64,000 nt of DNA. Origin: Stropharia rugosoannulata. Lineage: Eukaryota > Basidiomycota > Agaricomycetes > Agaricales > Strophariaceae. The notes under the pieces are model-generated. The model was not told the DNA's origin and did no database searches. It saw nothing but the letters and a program-made list of their open reading frames with translations. The position numbers and the translations under genes are program-made. How positions within the stretch are numbered: position 1 is the first letter of the stretch; every line of letters begins with the position of its first letter. Positions 24,594-36,711 of this stretch are shown one piece after another. The stretch spans positions 930,001 through 994,000 of the forward strand of contig JANCIK010000011.1 in NCBI GenBank assembly GCA_028532985.1. The letters run 5' to 3'.

Positions 24594-25254
24594 TTCCCTT
24601 ATCTCGTGTTCTATGCTGGTAGAATGATGGATGTGAGTAAGTCCAAAAACAGCCATACATAGTTATAAGCCACCGAGTATATTGAGCCAACCACATGATC
24701 ATTAAGTGTTTGGAGCATCAGCAGCGCATAGTTGTCAGTTGATGAGATGTGAGCGCACCCCAAGTATGTGAGCAAAAATACCCACATGCAAACCATATTA
24801 TGCCAGATGTCTCTGAAAAGTTAACTACAGATCGAGTGTACTTAGAATAAAGCTGTGTAAAGGTTATAAGCGCACATTGAAATTATCCCTTATCCAGCGC
24901 TCTAAGGCGAAACCCCCCGCGATTCGGGGTTTCTGGTGTTATTAATACCTGTTTTTGTGACTCATCTCGATCAGTATCAATACATATGTGCAATTCATTC
25001 GCAGGCCTCTTATCGTACCTATGAAGTGCCGAGGCTGGCAATGGGTACTTCAAGAATCCATTGAGAGCTGAGCGCTGACCTTTTTATAGCGAATTCAGCT
25101 TGAATCTAGCCCTTCGGGAAGAAGTTTGGTATAAAATCGCTACTATGGCTTGGTGTTAGAGTTACTCTACATAAATTGTTGCCATTGTCCATGCTTGCTC
25201 TGACGCCACCTCAGTTACCAGCTGGACCTGCTCCGTTCCAACTTGACTTCCCAT
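24594..25254. other. Upstream region of the DUF7330-like gene
   Basis: No gene seen. A short stem, GAAACCCC/GGGGTTTC, lies at about 24909-24932. An alternative in-frame start codon for the neighbouring gene exists at 24656. Confidence 0.4.
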
Positions 25255-27235
25255 TCAATTCCCATTGCCAAATTGTTGCCTTTGTTCAACTTGCCTTTCT
25301 CTGACTCTGACTCCCGGCACCACATGCAGATGCAGATGATGCCACACACACCCGTGCAGCCAAAAGCTTGCTAGGAGTAGTAGTAGGGAGTTGCAGGCGA
25401 GTTGCAGGCCCACGCCATGATATCGGCTTCCCCGGTTCCTCCCGGGCCGGCGCGCCTCGTTCCGTCCTTGGTCCGTGCTCACTGAGCCCGTGCGCACTGA
25501 GCCCGTGCGCACCGACTTAGTGTCCCGGCGCCCGTATGCCGACTCCGACTCTCATGCACATATCTAGGTCCTGCCCCCCTTGTACACCCGCCCGCTCTGC
25601 CTGAACGTGTAACGGTACTAGGCGCATGCATGCACGTACCCCCGGCTGGCAGCCCCTGTACGTACAGTCCTTCCCTGTGCACGCTCTAGTCATTCGAATC
25701 CCTTGGGCAGGGGCTGAGCTGTGCTCAGGGGACGCCGCCGGGGTGCTTTTAGGCGCAGGGTTGGGGAAGTACGTTAGTACTTGTGGACAGTGCTGTGCAA
25801 GCGCGAACGAAGGAACGAAATCTGTGGGGTCAACTGGCGGATTTCATATAACTGAGAGGCGGGGCGGGGGTAATCCACGTAACCCTGTTCTACTTAATCA
25901 TCGCGGGGTTCGCGAGGGGCAGCCTTGTTCGGCATGCGGCATGGGACGAAGGGAATTCAGCAGGGTGTATTCGAGGGTTGAGAATGGGGCGGGGAGATGA
26001 TTTGAGTAGATGCTTATGCATATGGCTTGTGTATTCCCGACTCCTAGGTCCTGCTTGCGTCTGGTACCCCATGGACTTGATATATTTGAGCGCCTGGGGT
26101 AATCGGCGTAGGTGTACGCGCGCTGGTTGCAGGGAGGTACCTACGGGACCCTACGGAACTGAAGCACACGAGCGCCCGGGATTGGTGCGTGCCCTGTATA
26201 AGGTGAACTTGGGTTTGGGATAAGTGAGGCCGGGGAGTGTGAAGTGGCCGTGCGAGCGAGCCCAAGCGCGTCGAAGTGATGCAAATGAACTTGGGACACC
26301 GCTTGAGGGCCATAATCAACGGAGCGGGAGACGCGACGCTGGGCAGGTGGAGGATCTGGGGGATGACGGGAAGTTGAACGGTCGACGGATAATGGGAGGT
26401 GCGGCCCGTACAGAGGGCGGGCGGGCAGGGCGCATGAAGATGGCCAGAGACACAGACTGGAAGATGCCCGGCCAAAAAAAATTGCATCGGATCGGTGTAC
26501 TCGGTGTACACTCACAAGAGTGCATGAAGTACCAAGGGCCTGCTTCTATTCTCCCGCCAGGGGCAAGTCAGGGGACACGGACTGATGCGCGTGACAACGT
26601 GCTGCGTACATGGGTATGCACTGTGCCAACGTTTGCACAGGGTACACCGTACCAGACTCCAGTTGTTGAACGTGACCCAAGTTGAGTGACGGGGCCTCGT
26701 GAACGCGTGCAGAAGAGCTAAAAGAAAGTCGAGGGGACGCACATGTGAGAGGACTCGCTCAAGCGCTCATCGATCATCATACATTGCCGAGGCAGGTTGG
26801 CCGCAATCGACGAGGCGTCGGATGGGTGACTGCACTGAGAGAGCCGTCCATGCAACTCGATACCGTTGGTTGAAGGGCCGTACGAAGTGTTTAATGGCGG
26901 CGGTTAACATACACTACAACATATAACGTTTTGCAGTTTCAGTGGAGCAGGGTGCAGGGGGCGCGGTCAAGATGTAACATGTGTATGTGAGGCATAGACG
27001 GAGGGCAGGTTGCTTGGTCCAGAATATGCTTGTGTTGGAGAGTAAGACTGGCGACGCACAATGCTTGACTGCGTCTGCGATGCCTTCCAACTCAGACTTG
27101 AGCGTGAGTAAGAACGCCCGTCTCAGTGCCGCTTATCATCCAGCCTGCCGCGGAGTACGAACCGGAGAATTTCAAAGCGGACTTTCCCGCCAGATGGCGC
27201 GCTTGTGAGGCGCTGTCTACACCAAAGGCAGCAGT
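25255..27235. repeat. GC-rich repeat block, copy 1
   Basis: GC-rich sequence present again in direct orientation at 40990-42433 plus 43686-44400, and inverted at 47437-49560; a fragment is at 31983-32560. Anchors include GCCGGGGTGCTTTTAGGCGC, GGTAATCCACGTA, GCGCCCGGGATTGGTGCGTG and GTGTACTCGGTGTACACT. Long frames here are on both strands, overlap and change between copies, so I do not call genes. In three places the block ends at the motif AGTGGCACCCAGTGTCAC, where the 3' flank of the cysteine-rich gene module begins. Confidence 0.75.
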
Positions 27236-27441
27236 AGTGGCACCCAGTGTCACCATAAACAATTTACAGAGTATCTAATACAAGTGCAAAAATTCAATGC
27301 CCTTTTGCCGAAAGTAATATAACATCTATCTAATTGCAATCTAAAGTCCGATCCCACACAACCTGCTAATTACCTATCTCCCTCTTTGTGTGCAGACCCG
27401 TTCCCTTGTGAGCCTGTTTTCCTGGTGATTATCACACTCAG

Positions 27442-28345
27442 CTAAGTAGCACTAACGAGCTGCAGCCTGCAACAATAAAGAATAAGATCCACTTGCCTGT
27501 TCTTTTTACTACCAATCTTGCCAATGCCAGCTAAAGTAGCACGGAGCAACCGCACCACGAGCAGCCAATTAAAGTTGCGCCTTGAGTTTGCCTCTGCGGA
27601 GGTTCCTGGACACTGATTGCCTGTTCCCGACTCTGCGCCGAGGTCACGTTCAGTCGCACGCTCCTCCGAACCACGACGGCATTGAGTGCTTGTGCTTGTG
27701 ACCTCTGGCAGTGGACACGGCGCCACGGTCTCATTCCCATCTCGGGCTGTATCACGGATGCCTGCGCTCGCAGTCAGAGGACTGCTCTCCGGGGTGCGTG
27801 ACTGGAATGGGTATATCCAGACACGTTTATTTATGCCCCATAGTGCGCGTAAAAAGTGGAGAACACCTACATGACATTGCCTACATATAGTATTTCCTGG
27901 GCGGCATGCGGGGCAGGAGCACACGGCGGCGTGGCAGGTGGCACAAAGACACTGCCCAGGGGTATTTATACACTAGAAACCAGTGCTGTTAATAAGACAG
28001 GTCTATCATCCCATGCTCTGCAAACGGTGATACTCACGTACATAGAAGAGCACCGCGGTACATGTGGCGTGAACTGGTTGGGCATGTACTGCCTCCGAAG
28101 CAGGGAGCCCACATCTACAGCCGAAGTGTGAGCGTATAAAGACCATCACGCGTTAATTATAATAATACCGTACCCTGCCCGCTGCCCGTGTGCACAGATT
28201 CGTTAAAGATCACACCGTTATTGATGACAAAGTTTCCGCCTGTAATGATTATACCACTACTGTTGCTCAATATACCGCTCGGCGGAGACATGGTTGGGGC
28301 AAGGCAGTCCTTGGCTGTGTTTTCGGTACTTGCATTTGGCGCCAT
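27442..28345 (-). CDS. Repeat-borne cysteine-rich protein, family copy I (intact)
   Basis: Three exons, complement(27442..27972, 28038..28114, 28174..28345), give 259 residues. Layout: a short N-terminal region with SGIIITGGNFVINNG, resembling a G-G-x-F motif I recall near the N-termini of many Agaricomycete multidomain proteins; then RRQYMPNQF; then a dense cysteine module starting exon 3 (CxC-x2-CH-x3-CxC-x2-C-x6-C-x2-CH) that looks zinc-binding; a Thr/Ser/Arg-rich linker; and a C-terminal hydrophobic stretch (LVVRLLRATLAGIG, then QVDLILYCC) that may sit in a membrane. Introns are 59 bases (donor G|GTACGG) and 65 bases (GTGAGT...TTCTAG). The same frame and junctions hold in copy II, strong support that it is a real gene. 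I recognise no named family. A TATATAAA lies about 45 bases upstream. Confidence 0.75.
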
Positions 28346-28387
28346 ACCTAGTATCAGTGTGAGTGTGCAGATATTCTAAAAGATGCC

Positions 28388-28395
28388 TTTATATA
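28388..28395 (-). promoter_or_regulatory. TATA-like box of cysteine-rich gene copy I
   Basis: TATATAAA on the minus strand, about 45 bases before the start codon at 28345. Copy II has a similar AT-rich stretch in the equivalent place. Confidence 0.4.
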
Positions 28396-28403
28396 TGGAC
28401 GAG

Positions 28404-28473
28404 TGGTGCTGTGTAGACAAAGAAATGCACAAATAGTGACTTATTTGGGCATTTCCTTGTCTATACAGCACCA
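28404..28473. repeat. 70-base foldback (hairpin) element
   Basis: Two arms of about 31 bases, TGGTGCTGTGTAGACAAAG... and its inverted copy, with about four mismatches and a loop of only seven bases (GTGACTT-like). It is flanked by GAG on both sides. It could be a miniature foldback transposon or the template of a hairpin small RNA. Confidence 0.7.
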
Positions 28474-28525
28474 TGAGGTCTTAGGCTCGTCCCCAGCCGG
28501 TCTCGAACTCTCACGTATTAGTACC

Positions 28526-30763
28526 CTCGTCGCTATTTTGGGTAAATAGATTTTTCCCCGCCATCCTGAGGTGGGCACCAACAAAAAAACCGTAAAATGT
28601 CCAAAAAAACATCAAAAATTGAGTATGCGTTTTCATCTCCAAATTGAATTTCAGCCACAAAAGGATACACAACTTTTTTTGTTGAAAATTTTGACTTTGA
28701 CTTCGTCGTCGTCGTTCCCAGGTCCGTGCACTTGGTACTTAAAATAGCAGGTGTTCCCACCTGATGTCACTCATCGTTGTCGTGCGTATCCCTTTCCTCC
28801 TCTGACTCAGATTCGTTATGATGACTTCATTGCAACATTTCAGAGACCTTTGCAGGATGTAGATTGTAGCACAGGCCGGGAGTGACATGGTTGAAAGAAG
28901 CAAAGAGATGTGAGGCTTGTAGCAATCAACGATGACATCAGCTGTTAGGTGCACGGACCTTGGTGTTTAAATAAGCGACGGAGTGCGGAAAAGAGGATTA
29001 ATTTCGTTTGTCCGAGTGAGCTCGATGGACAAATGGATCAGAAAGTCCCGGAATTCGAAATTCCGACTGTCCGACTGTCCAGCCGGACAGTCTGTCACAT
29101 CACATGGACGTATATCACAGACAAAAACATGCACGCATCTTCACGCATCTTCTAAGTTAGTTTCCATTAAAACAGAGCGCCTCGCCTTGGCCTGGCCAGA
29201 TCAGTTTCTGTACTTATAAAGAGCATCTGAGTGTCATTTTGCAGTCGATTATGCAATGATTATGTTAAAATTATAGCAACATCCTTACACAGAGATTGAA
29301 AAACATATATTTCTACTTCTATATCAACCATGAACCAATCATCACAATAACAATTGAATTTCACCCCGACTTTATGCTACAGCTTAATCTGCATTTAAGT
29401 ACCACAAATAACAATCTTGTTTTTGTGTAGCTAGCCTTGGATTTTTTGTATTACAGCCAATTAAATAACAAATTGAGTGAGGTGCAGAATGTACAGAAAA
29501 CTTTCAAGAGTGTGGCCAGTGGATAAATTTGCTACTTAAATGTTTAAGTCTTATACTTAATGGTAGTACATACTGGTTGAGTAACTTCAGTCTTCGGATA
29601 TGTGAGCTCAAAAGTTATGTAATCAAAGTAATTGACAGACTCACCACAGAAAGCATACCTAAGTTGTATCTATATAGATTAAAGAGTCCACTCTTATTCA
29701 TGAAAATCATGGTGCATAGATGAGGAGAGAAGTTGGAGAATTAAAAATTGGTTAAAAAGTCAACGAAAACACTTGCTGCCACAACAAAGGGCCCGCGTTA
29801 GTCATCATTCCCTTTTGGGACTGTCCGTCCGGCGGACAGTCGGACAGTCGGAATTTCGAAATACAGGACGCCCTCAAACGGATGGGGGGTACATTACGAA
29901 ATACAAGCAGATATAGCTATGATTATGTAAGTGTCCAAATGTGTAATAGCTTGATTTGTACAAAGGTCCCAAAATTCCAACTCTTTGCATATCACTGTCA
30001 TCATGCATACGGCAGGTAGGATGTCCACAGGACATCTACCTTTGGAGCTTGCTCAGTTTGAACTGAGTTTAAGGTAATGTTGTTTCCTTATCACTGCATT
30101 TGTCATCAGGTAATCATTTATATGTTATTCTGGTCAGTAGATGCTAGAGCAGGGTGGGCAAAAGCGCGGAGCACTTCTCGACCCGAGGAGCGATTCCGAC
30201 CCTGGGGGGCAATGCGAGCTGCGAGGGTGGGCTGGGAAACAAGCGAACTTCTTAGAAACTACAGTTACCCTTTGCCTAGTATGTACATTGTAGACCCTGC
30301 AGAACTCGTACTACAAGCCCTTTTGGAAGATGGAATTGCCTCGAGTCATTTGTGAGAGAAGTTTGCGCCAAGGGTGTGGAGGGTGGGTGAGAAAAAGGAA
30401 TCTACGCGTAGATTACGAGAGCCGTCTTTGCGGGGCTGACAGCTGCCGCTCGTCGCGCGCGGTGGTTGTGAGCTCGAAAGGAAGCGAGTCACGCATGTCA
30501 CACCACGCTCACGCAAAGACACAATTCTATTCTCCGCTCGTGCCTCTCTACGACGAGAATACACACTTGGAACGACGACAATGAAGTCAAAGTCAAAATT
30601 TTCAAAAAAAAAAGTTGCATATACTTTTGTGGCTGAAATTCAATTTGGAGACGAAAACGTATACCCAATTTTTGATGTTTTTTTGGACATTTTACTGTTT
30701 TTTTGTTGAAGTGCCCACCTCAAGATGGCGGGGAAAAATCTATTCAGCCAAAACAGCGACGAG
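28526..30763. mobile_element. 2.24 kb element with about 195-base terminal inverted repeats
   Basis: 28526-28718 and 30569-30763 are inverted copies (CTCGTCGCTATTTTGG...CCCCGCCATC...GACTTTGACTTC), with scattered substitutions. The interior has no transposase frame and contains a second TIR element (29054-29860) and a GC-rich stretch at 30130-30550. The outer boundary and target duplication are not clear, so the true ends could lie slightly further out. Confidence 0.7.
29054..29860. mobile_element. About 0.8 kb nested TIR element
   Basis: A 27-base inverted repeat TTCGAAATTCCGACTGTCC(GACTGTCC) bounds an AT-rich, non-coding interior. Just inside both ends is a secondary CCGGACAG/CTGTCCG palindrome. 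It sits within the larger TIR element, so it inserted later. Only short open frames lie inside. Confidence 0.7.
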
Positions 30764-30837
30764 ACCGCCCAGTCCGCTCGCAAGCTCGGCTACTGCGTCA
30801 TTCCCAGGGAGGACTGATTTCGGTCAACCCACCGATT

Positions 30838-31982
30838 TATGGCGGTCCATGTGTACTTTTATTCCGCGCAATTTTATGAACCATATATTGCCCCACAGAA
30901 TATATAAGTGCCCCGCGGAATTTCTAAATGCCCCGCAGAAGTTGAAATTCCGCGCGCGCAGAAATGCAGTGTCTGAAATCTGCGTGGGGTGAGTTTTTCG
31001 AGTCAAATACATGTTTTTTGTCCAAAAGCATGCATAGAAATGCCCGAGCGGAATTTTTACACTGCGCGCAGAAATTTAATGCAAGGTGTGTGTTGCGCGC
31101 GCAGAAATTGAGAAATTGACTTGTGCTCACATTTTTGACGTGCCGACGTGCCGGAGCTGGGATTTGATGATGTAAGTGATACGGTCGGCATCACGGAGCT
31201 CACACATCGGACTCTGAAAAAGCGTGTGAAATTGGCCTCCTGGCAGCGAGTGGAGAGCCTACTATACAATTGTCATCCCCTCCTTATAGCTTACAGCAAG
31301 CCAATGTATATGATTAATAAATCCCTATATACTTTCCCTGCAACATGTCCTTTTTACCTTGGTTTAGTAATAGTAAAGATTGGCATCCTCGGGTGCATTT
31401 GAATATAACCCAACTACAACCACTCAACCAGATGTTATACCTGACTTAGGTAGATAATTCACACATTAAAGGGTCTGGCATATCTTTGAAATAAGAAAAA
31501 CGATTACAAGATTTTCAATGGCAAGTAGACGGGCGCCATTAATGTCAACCTTACCCTTGCTTTCAAGTTTCCACGGTGTTTTTAAAGTCCGAAATGCCAA
31601 GTTCCGTGATGCCGACCGTATCACTTACATCATCAAATCCCAGCTCCGGCACGTCGGCACGTCAAAAATGTGAGCACAAGTCAATTTCTCAATTTCTGCG
31701 CGCGCAACACACACCTTGCATTAAATTTCTGCGCGCAATGTAAAAATTCCGCGCGGGCATTTCTATGCATGCTTTTGGACAAAAAACATGTATTTGACTC
31801 AAAAAACTCACCCCGCGCAGATTTCGGACACCGAATTTCTGCGCGCGCGGAATTTCAACTTCTGCGGGGCACTTCAAATTTCTGCGGGGCATTTAGAAAT
31901 TCCGCGGGGCACTTAGATATTCTGCGGGGCACAAGATTGATCAAAAAATTGCGCGGAATAAAAGTACACATGGACCGCCATA
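30838..31982. mobile_element. Long-TIR element 'TATGGCGG', copy 1
   Basis: Termini TATGGCGGTCC...GGACCGCCATA, with inverted arms of about 370 bases (30838-31205 and 31600-31982) around a 400-base AT-rich loop. The outer arm contains a minisatellite of about 16-19 bases per unit (TGCCCCGCGGAAATT-like). Open frames in the arms are repeats of the same arm sequence and encode no transposase. A second copy at 37352-38516 is nearly identical. Confidence 0.9.
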
Positions 31983-32560
31983 GTGCCACTACTGCTGCCT
32001 TCGGTGTCGGCAGCAAGTCAACAGTGCCTCACAAGTGGTCCATCTGGCCGGGCCGGGACAGAAGCCGCTCCGAGACGGGGTTGCGCAAGCACATTAAGGA
32101 CGCTCACGTGGGACAGTCTGACCCACCCTGAACCAAGCAACCCTGCCTTCCGTCTGTACTTCACATTTCACATCTTGACCGCGCCCCCTGCACACCGCTT
32201 CACTTTAACTGCAGCACGTCGTATGCTGTATGTTAACCACAGCCATTATGTAAATGCGTCCAACCCGTTCCCATTATGTCCCTCTCGCGCGCGCCCCGCC
32301 TACCGGACCGTTTAACTTTCCTCATCCCCCCCAGCGTCGCGTCTCGCGCTCCGTCGCTTGCTGCGCTCAAGAGGCGTCCCGTCATTTGCTTCACTTCGAC
32401 GTGTTTGCGCTTGCTCTAGGTCCCGCACCAATCCCGGGCGCTCAATCCCTGCTGCCAGCGCGCGTGCACCTACGTAGATTACCCCCAGCTCTCAGCTGTA
32501 TCATGTCCATTGGCTACCAGACGCAAGCAGGACCAGGGAGTCGGGAACATTATGGTGCTT
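31983..32560. repeat. GC-rich repeat block fragment, inverted
   Basis: The reverse complement of the end of GC block 1 (about 26940-27235 and part of 26230-26350), beginning GTGCCACTACTGCTGCC exactly at the right tip of the adjacent TIR element. It matches 47437-47690 in the same orientation. Confidence 0.75.
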
Positions 32561-33500
32561 GGGCCTAATAATATATATATAGGAATTGTGTGTGTGGTCA
32601 GACGCAGAACAGGTTGTGAGAGAGGAATTCAGGAGGAGTGTACTATGTACTCGTACGAACCTGTGACTTTGATGGATAGCTTTTGCAGAGCGGCAACTGA
32701 CGTCGCTAGTGAGACGAGCCCTACGAGTATCTGGGTATGCATTGCGAGGTGACGAGGGGGTACAAGGGGGGTAGGTAGAGGAAAGTACTAAGTAAGAGAG
32801 CACGACCTTCGATGGCTTTGAACACTGCAGCGTGGCGGTATATATACCAAAGAAACCTCCACTATATGGACTCAGAGTCTCAATCAATCCACGCAACATC
32901 GCGCATCAATGATGCTGCACTAGAAGCCTGCGTCGGTGCTGAGGAGTAGGGAGGTGTAGTGATCATAGTCTCGGTCGTGTGCGTACCTCAGGACAGAAGC
33001 AAAAAGCGCCCCGAGCCAGAGTCGGCGATGCGAATTTGAAGTCATTTTCATTGATTGGCTTACCCGAGTATAGTACATACTAATGCGATACTTATTAAGC
33101 CACCATTACATAGAAATTAATAGAGGGCTTACGTTCAGGATGCTCAGTATTTGTTGCGTGCGTGGTACCTTGAACGGTACACGCTAAACAGGATATGTTG
33201 TAGTATTTAGTGTGGACTCTAGTTCCAAAAGGATTACAGTTCGGAAAGAAGGCTCATATGACACAATAGCCAGGAACTTGTACTCGATAACCCTGTAATG
33301 AGAAGTGTTAATTACCTTCGGAAGTCTTGAGAAGTCGGTACAGTAATATCCGAACAAGTTCGCATTCTCGAGTATCATAAATCCTGTCCTTCGAGAGTCA
33401 GTATGCATAATCGCACTAAACAGATGGCAGGTATGACGTACATACCACTTGTTATTGGCAGAAAACTGACAAGTATACTTGGACAATTATTTCGGGTATA
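32561..33500. other. Intergenic sequence, one unassigned 100-codon frame
   Basis: A minus-strand frame at 33184-33486 encodes 100 residues (MSKYTCQFSANNKWYVRH..., ending NTTTYPV) of protein-like composition, but has no recognised motif or splice support. Nothing else was seen. Confidence 0.3.
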
Positions 33501-34790
33501 AATACGCTAAACGCGTGGTCATTTGCTTTTGTCTTTGAGCTGACTCTCGCTTCGCCTCCTTTGACTCTGCTCTACACTCGGGAGTGCACGTCCCAGTTCC
33601 GGAGTCGTCGCCCCGGTCTTGCCCCGTCGCCTTGTACCTTGGCCCCAGCGCGCCCGTCACCTAACCTAGCCTACCCATGTCCCATGTAGGCTACTATGTC
33701 TCTCATTTCTAGGCATAGCCCTAAACACATCCCGCAATCTTCCCGCACCGCGCTCCTCCTAATCCCAGTGCACTGCTACCCCGTCACCCGTCCGCCGTCC
33801 CGTCCCCGTGCCAGGTGTTCCTTCCGCCAGAAGTGTCAGGCACTCCATCCGATCCCCACATGCGGGACCGCTGCAGTGCTCACACGCAGACCGCACCCGC
33901 TCTGGCTTGCTCGTACACGCATTCACACGGTCCGCAACTCAGGCATGTAGACTTGGAGCATGGGCACGCGCTATGACTGGACACAGGGTGCAGCCGCGTA
34001 GGGCGGATGTGGGATTGGGAGGCACACTTGCATTGATGGTTCAGGTGAAGGGGAATGCTGTGCTTGGGCGTACAGGTGCAAGACGGGTGAACGCGGTCGC
34101 ATACAAGGGCGTGGGATGACGCATGCTCCCAGGCGACCGTGTGCGTGCACCTTGCGTTGTGACAGCACACCGGACGCATCCTATTGCATCCCGTCGCGCC
34201 TCTGGAGCCTCCCTTCTTTCCCACAGCACCCCAAGCACACAGGCACGCGTCCCACTTGCCGTTGGTGGACGGCGCACTTCCCACGGCACGGACCGTTCCT
34301 CCCGTCATTGTGTGATGTACCGTGTACGCTAATGTACGCTGCGCTACTCTACCCTGTCACACGCGCGGCCTCGTACCTCGCTTGCGCGCGTTTTTGAGGG
34401 TTCAGCGTTCACTTTCAACGTTCACCGATGAGGGTTGGGCATGCTTAGCTTGTGGAATCGGGATCGGGATTGGGAGAGTGGGCGGAGGCAAGTTTGGACG
34501 AATGGATTGTTAGGGGCTTTGCTCTGGCGCTCATGCGCGCAAGTGCGGCCATTTCCATTTATTGAAATGCCGGCTAGGTCCAGGACACGCGCGGGGTGGT
34601 CGTAGGCTATAGAAGTGGAGCAAGACAGTGGATGACGAGTGCCGGCCCAGGGGGAACACACGCAGAAGGGCAAAAAGGGCAACAATTGACAAAGCACGGA
34701 CGTGGACGTGGATGTATGCTTGTGAGTGTTTAAGCATGCAGGCTGAGTGCACCTGAGTGGCTCGCACCGCACGCGGCACTGTATGATCTT
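33501..34790. repeat. GC-rich repeat block of a second family
   Basis: Shares the stretch GCGGATGTGGGATTGGG...GACGGGTGAACGCG (about 33998-34110) with 55697-55800, and an inverted match between about 34430-34520 and 54510-54600 (TCCATTCGTCCAAATCTGCC). Open frames on both strands are compositional. Confidence 0.6.
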
Positions 34791-34979
34791 GACAATGCTG
34801 AAGATCTAGCACACCTACTACGAAACAAATTGTACTTTGAAGCGCACACCTTTTCTCACCCAACGACGACCACCTTATTAACTGCGTGATAGTAAAACGT
34901 GTCCATATTCGAGTCCAGGAGCGTACATGTACGTATATAGCAACCGGCAAACTAAAGCTGAACACTGAAATCATGGATG

Positions 34980-36711
34980 CTAAATATCGTCAATGAGCGG
35001 GAACTGGTCCTTCGGATAAATGATTGTATCGCCCGTCACCGCTGTGCTGGTTGGAGCGACAAACGGGCAACAGAACCTTGTCATATCAGGATCTATATAT
35101 CCATTGTAGAAAGCCATCTGTGGATCCTGGTTGCTCGATTCGGTCTCATAGCGGGGTATGGGCTTCCTTTCGTCTGGACTAGGACCTCTGTACTTGCCTT
35201 GGATAACGTTGATAGGTTTCTCTTGGATCAACGTGCTGATGTATAGCTTTGCTTCGCTGTAAAGTGTCGAATAGGTAGGTATGGCTCCTTTCTTCTTCGT
35301 TACTATATCCTTCAGCGTCATGTAGAGCGCGAACGTCCAGGGGTCCAGGTAATTGAGCGGCTTGAGCTTCACGTTGAACTGGGTTTCGTGGCACCCGGAA
35401 AGCAAGATCCCGCCAACTCCACGGTGTGTGTCCAGCATACCACCCCCAAAGCATGATGAAGTAACAATCGTGAGGTTGACGCCCGGTTTAAGACCCTTGA
35501 AACGCCAATCAGCACTCCCCATAATGAAAGACGACATCCGGGCGCGCTTACTGCTGTGATCATGCTTGCGACCTCATCGTCCTTCACTGCTACTTTCAAC
35601 ATCCCTGTGTCGTTGCCTGCCATAATCCAGAGCTCATCCTTGCCGTCAGGCTCATCCCCGTCGTCATCATCCATAGGCGCGCCGTGACAGTCGACATAGA
35701 CAAACCGAACGTCTCCGGCCTTGGCGCTCGACAGGAGATTCTGGAAACTTGATCTGAAATTAGCAGCCGTCGGGGGTTTTTGGCCTTTGGTTGCTAACTT
35801 GGGATAGGAATTCTCGGGGTCGACGTCAAAGTATAGGATCTCGATATCTTCCGTGGCAAATCCAAGGAAGTCAGTGAGCATTTCTTGTATTTTGAATATA
35901 CCATCTCCTCTGTGGCCTGTGTCGAACCTGTAAATAAGGGCCTATATCGCGGGGGTCAGTGTCGCTCTTTGGTTCTGTTTCCAATACGCACTTTCTTGGT
36001 ACCTGCCTGCCTGAAGTCGGTCTGCTTCAATGCACACAATGCATCTATGGTAGCCCTTGGGGAATTTACTTTGAGCTGTACATCCTGACCCTTTGCATTT
36101 CCGGTCGTGATCTCGAAGTTGTCGTACCCATCACTAAACACCCACGCACCACTGGCGGGCTGGGTGCCATTGGAGCGCTGCAACTTAGTAACAACAATGT
36201 TGTTCTCTTTGGCGCGTCCCGCAGAGTCCATCGTCCACTGGTAGGCCAAACACACCGGCGCGCCATCAGCAAGCCCGGAGGGCAAGATCAGTGTGACCAT
36301 TTCATTCACAGCGAACGTGTACCAGTCCATTTTGCCCGAGTACACCACCGTGGTCAGGAGCTGTGCAGGGTCGGAGAACTTGAGCGCAACGGTCAGGAGC
36401 ACAGATTGGGTGGGGTCATTGATGCCGGACATGAGCACTTTCATTGTCTTGAAGTTTGGCCCGATGACACCGACGAATCTGTAGGATCCTGGAAGGGGAA
36501 ACCATATCTCATACCCCTGAGGTGTATTGGAGACGCCGATGATGGTAGTCTCATGAGCGGCGTTGAACTTGGGCAGGCCACCGGCGGTGACGGTCCATTG
36601 CCAGTATATGCACACAGGGTCGCCGAGTACGAAGCCAGCCGGGAAGACAATGGTGATACACTCGTTGACGGCCCATTGGTAGAAGTTGAGCTTTCCGTTG
36701 TATATGTACAT
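34980..36711 (-). CDS. Caspase-like (C14) protease fused to two copies of a beta-type domain
   Basis: Three exons, complement(34980..35495, 35552..35941, 35992..36711), encode 541 residues. Residues 1-230 are two repeats of about 115 residues, each starting Y-x-G-K-x3-Y-x3-VNE-x2-T and continuing P-x-G-x3-G-x-PVC-x3-QWT (residues 4-40 and 124-160); they look like all-beta binding modules I cannot name. Residues 241-541 form a caspase/metacaspase-like fold: strand KKALIY, helix with RGDGIFKIQEML, EDIEILYFD, then the His of FVYVDCHG (His326) and the Cys of IVTSSCFGGGM (Cys385). The Asp two residues before the catalytic Cys in most caspases is Ser here, so substrate preference or activity may differ. 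Both introns are short (50 and 56 bases) with good branch sites (CACTGAC, TGCTGAT), and every junction keeps frame. It is intact and stands alone between transposable elements, with no neighbouring partner gene. Confidence 0.85.
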
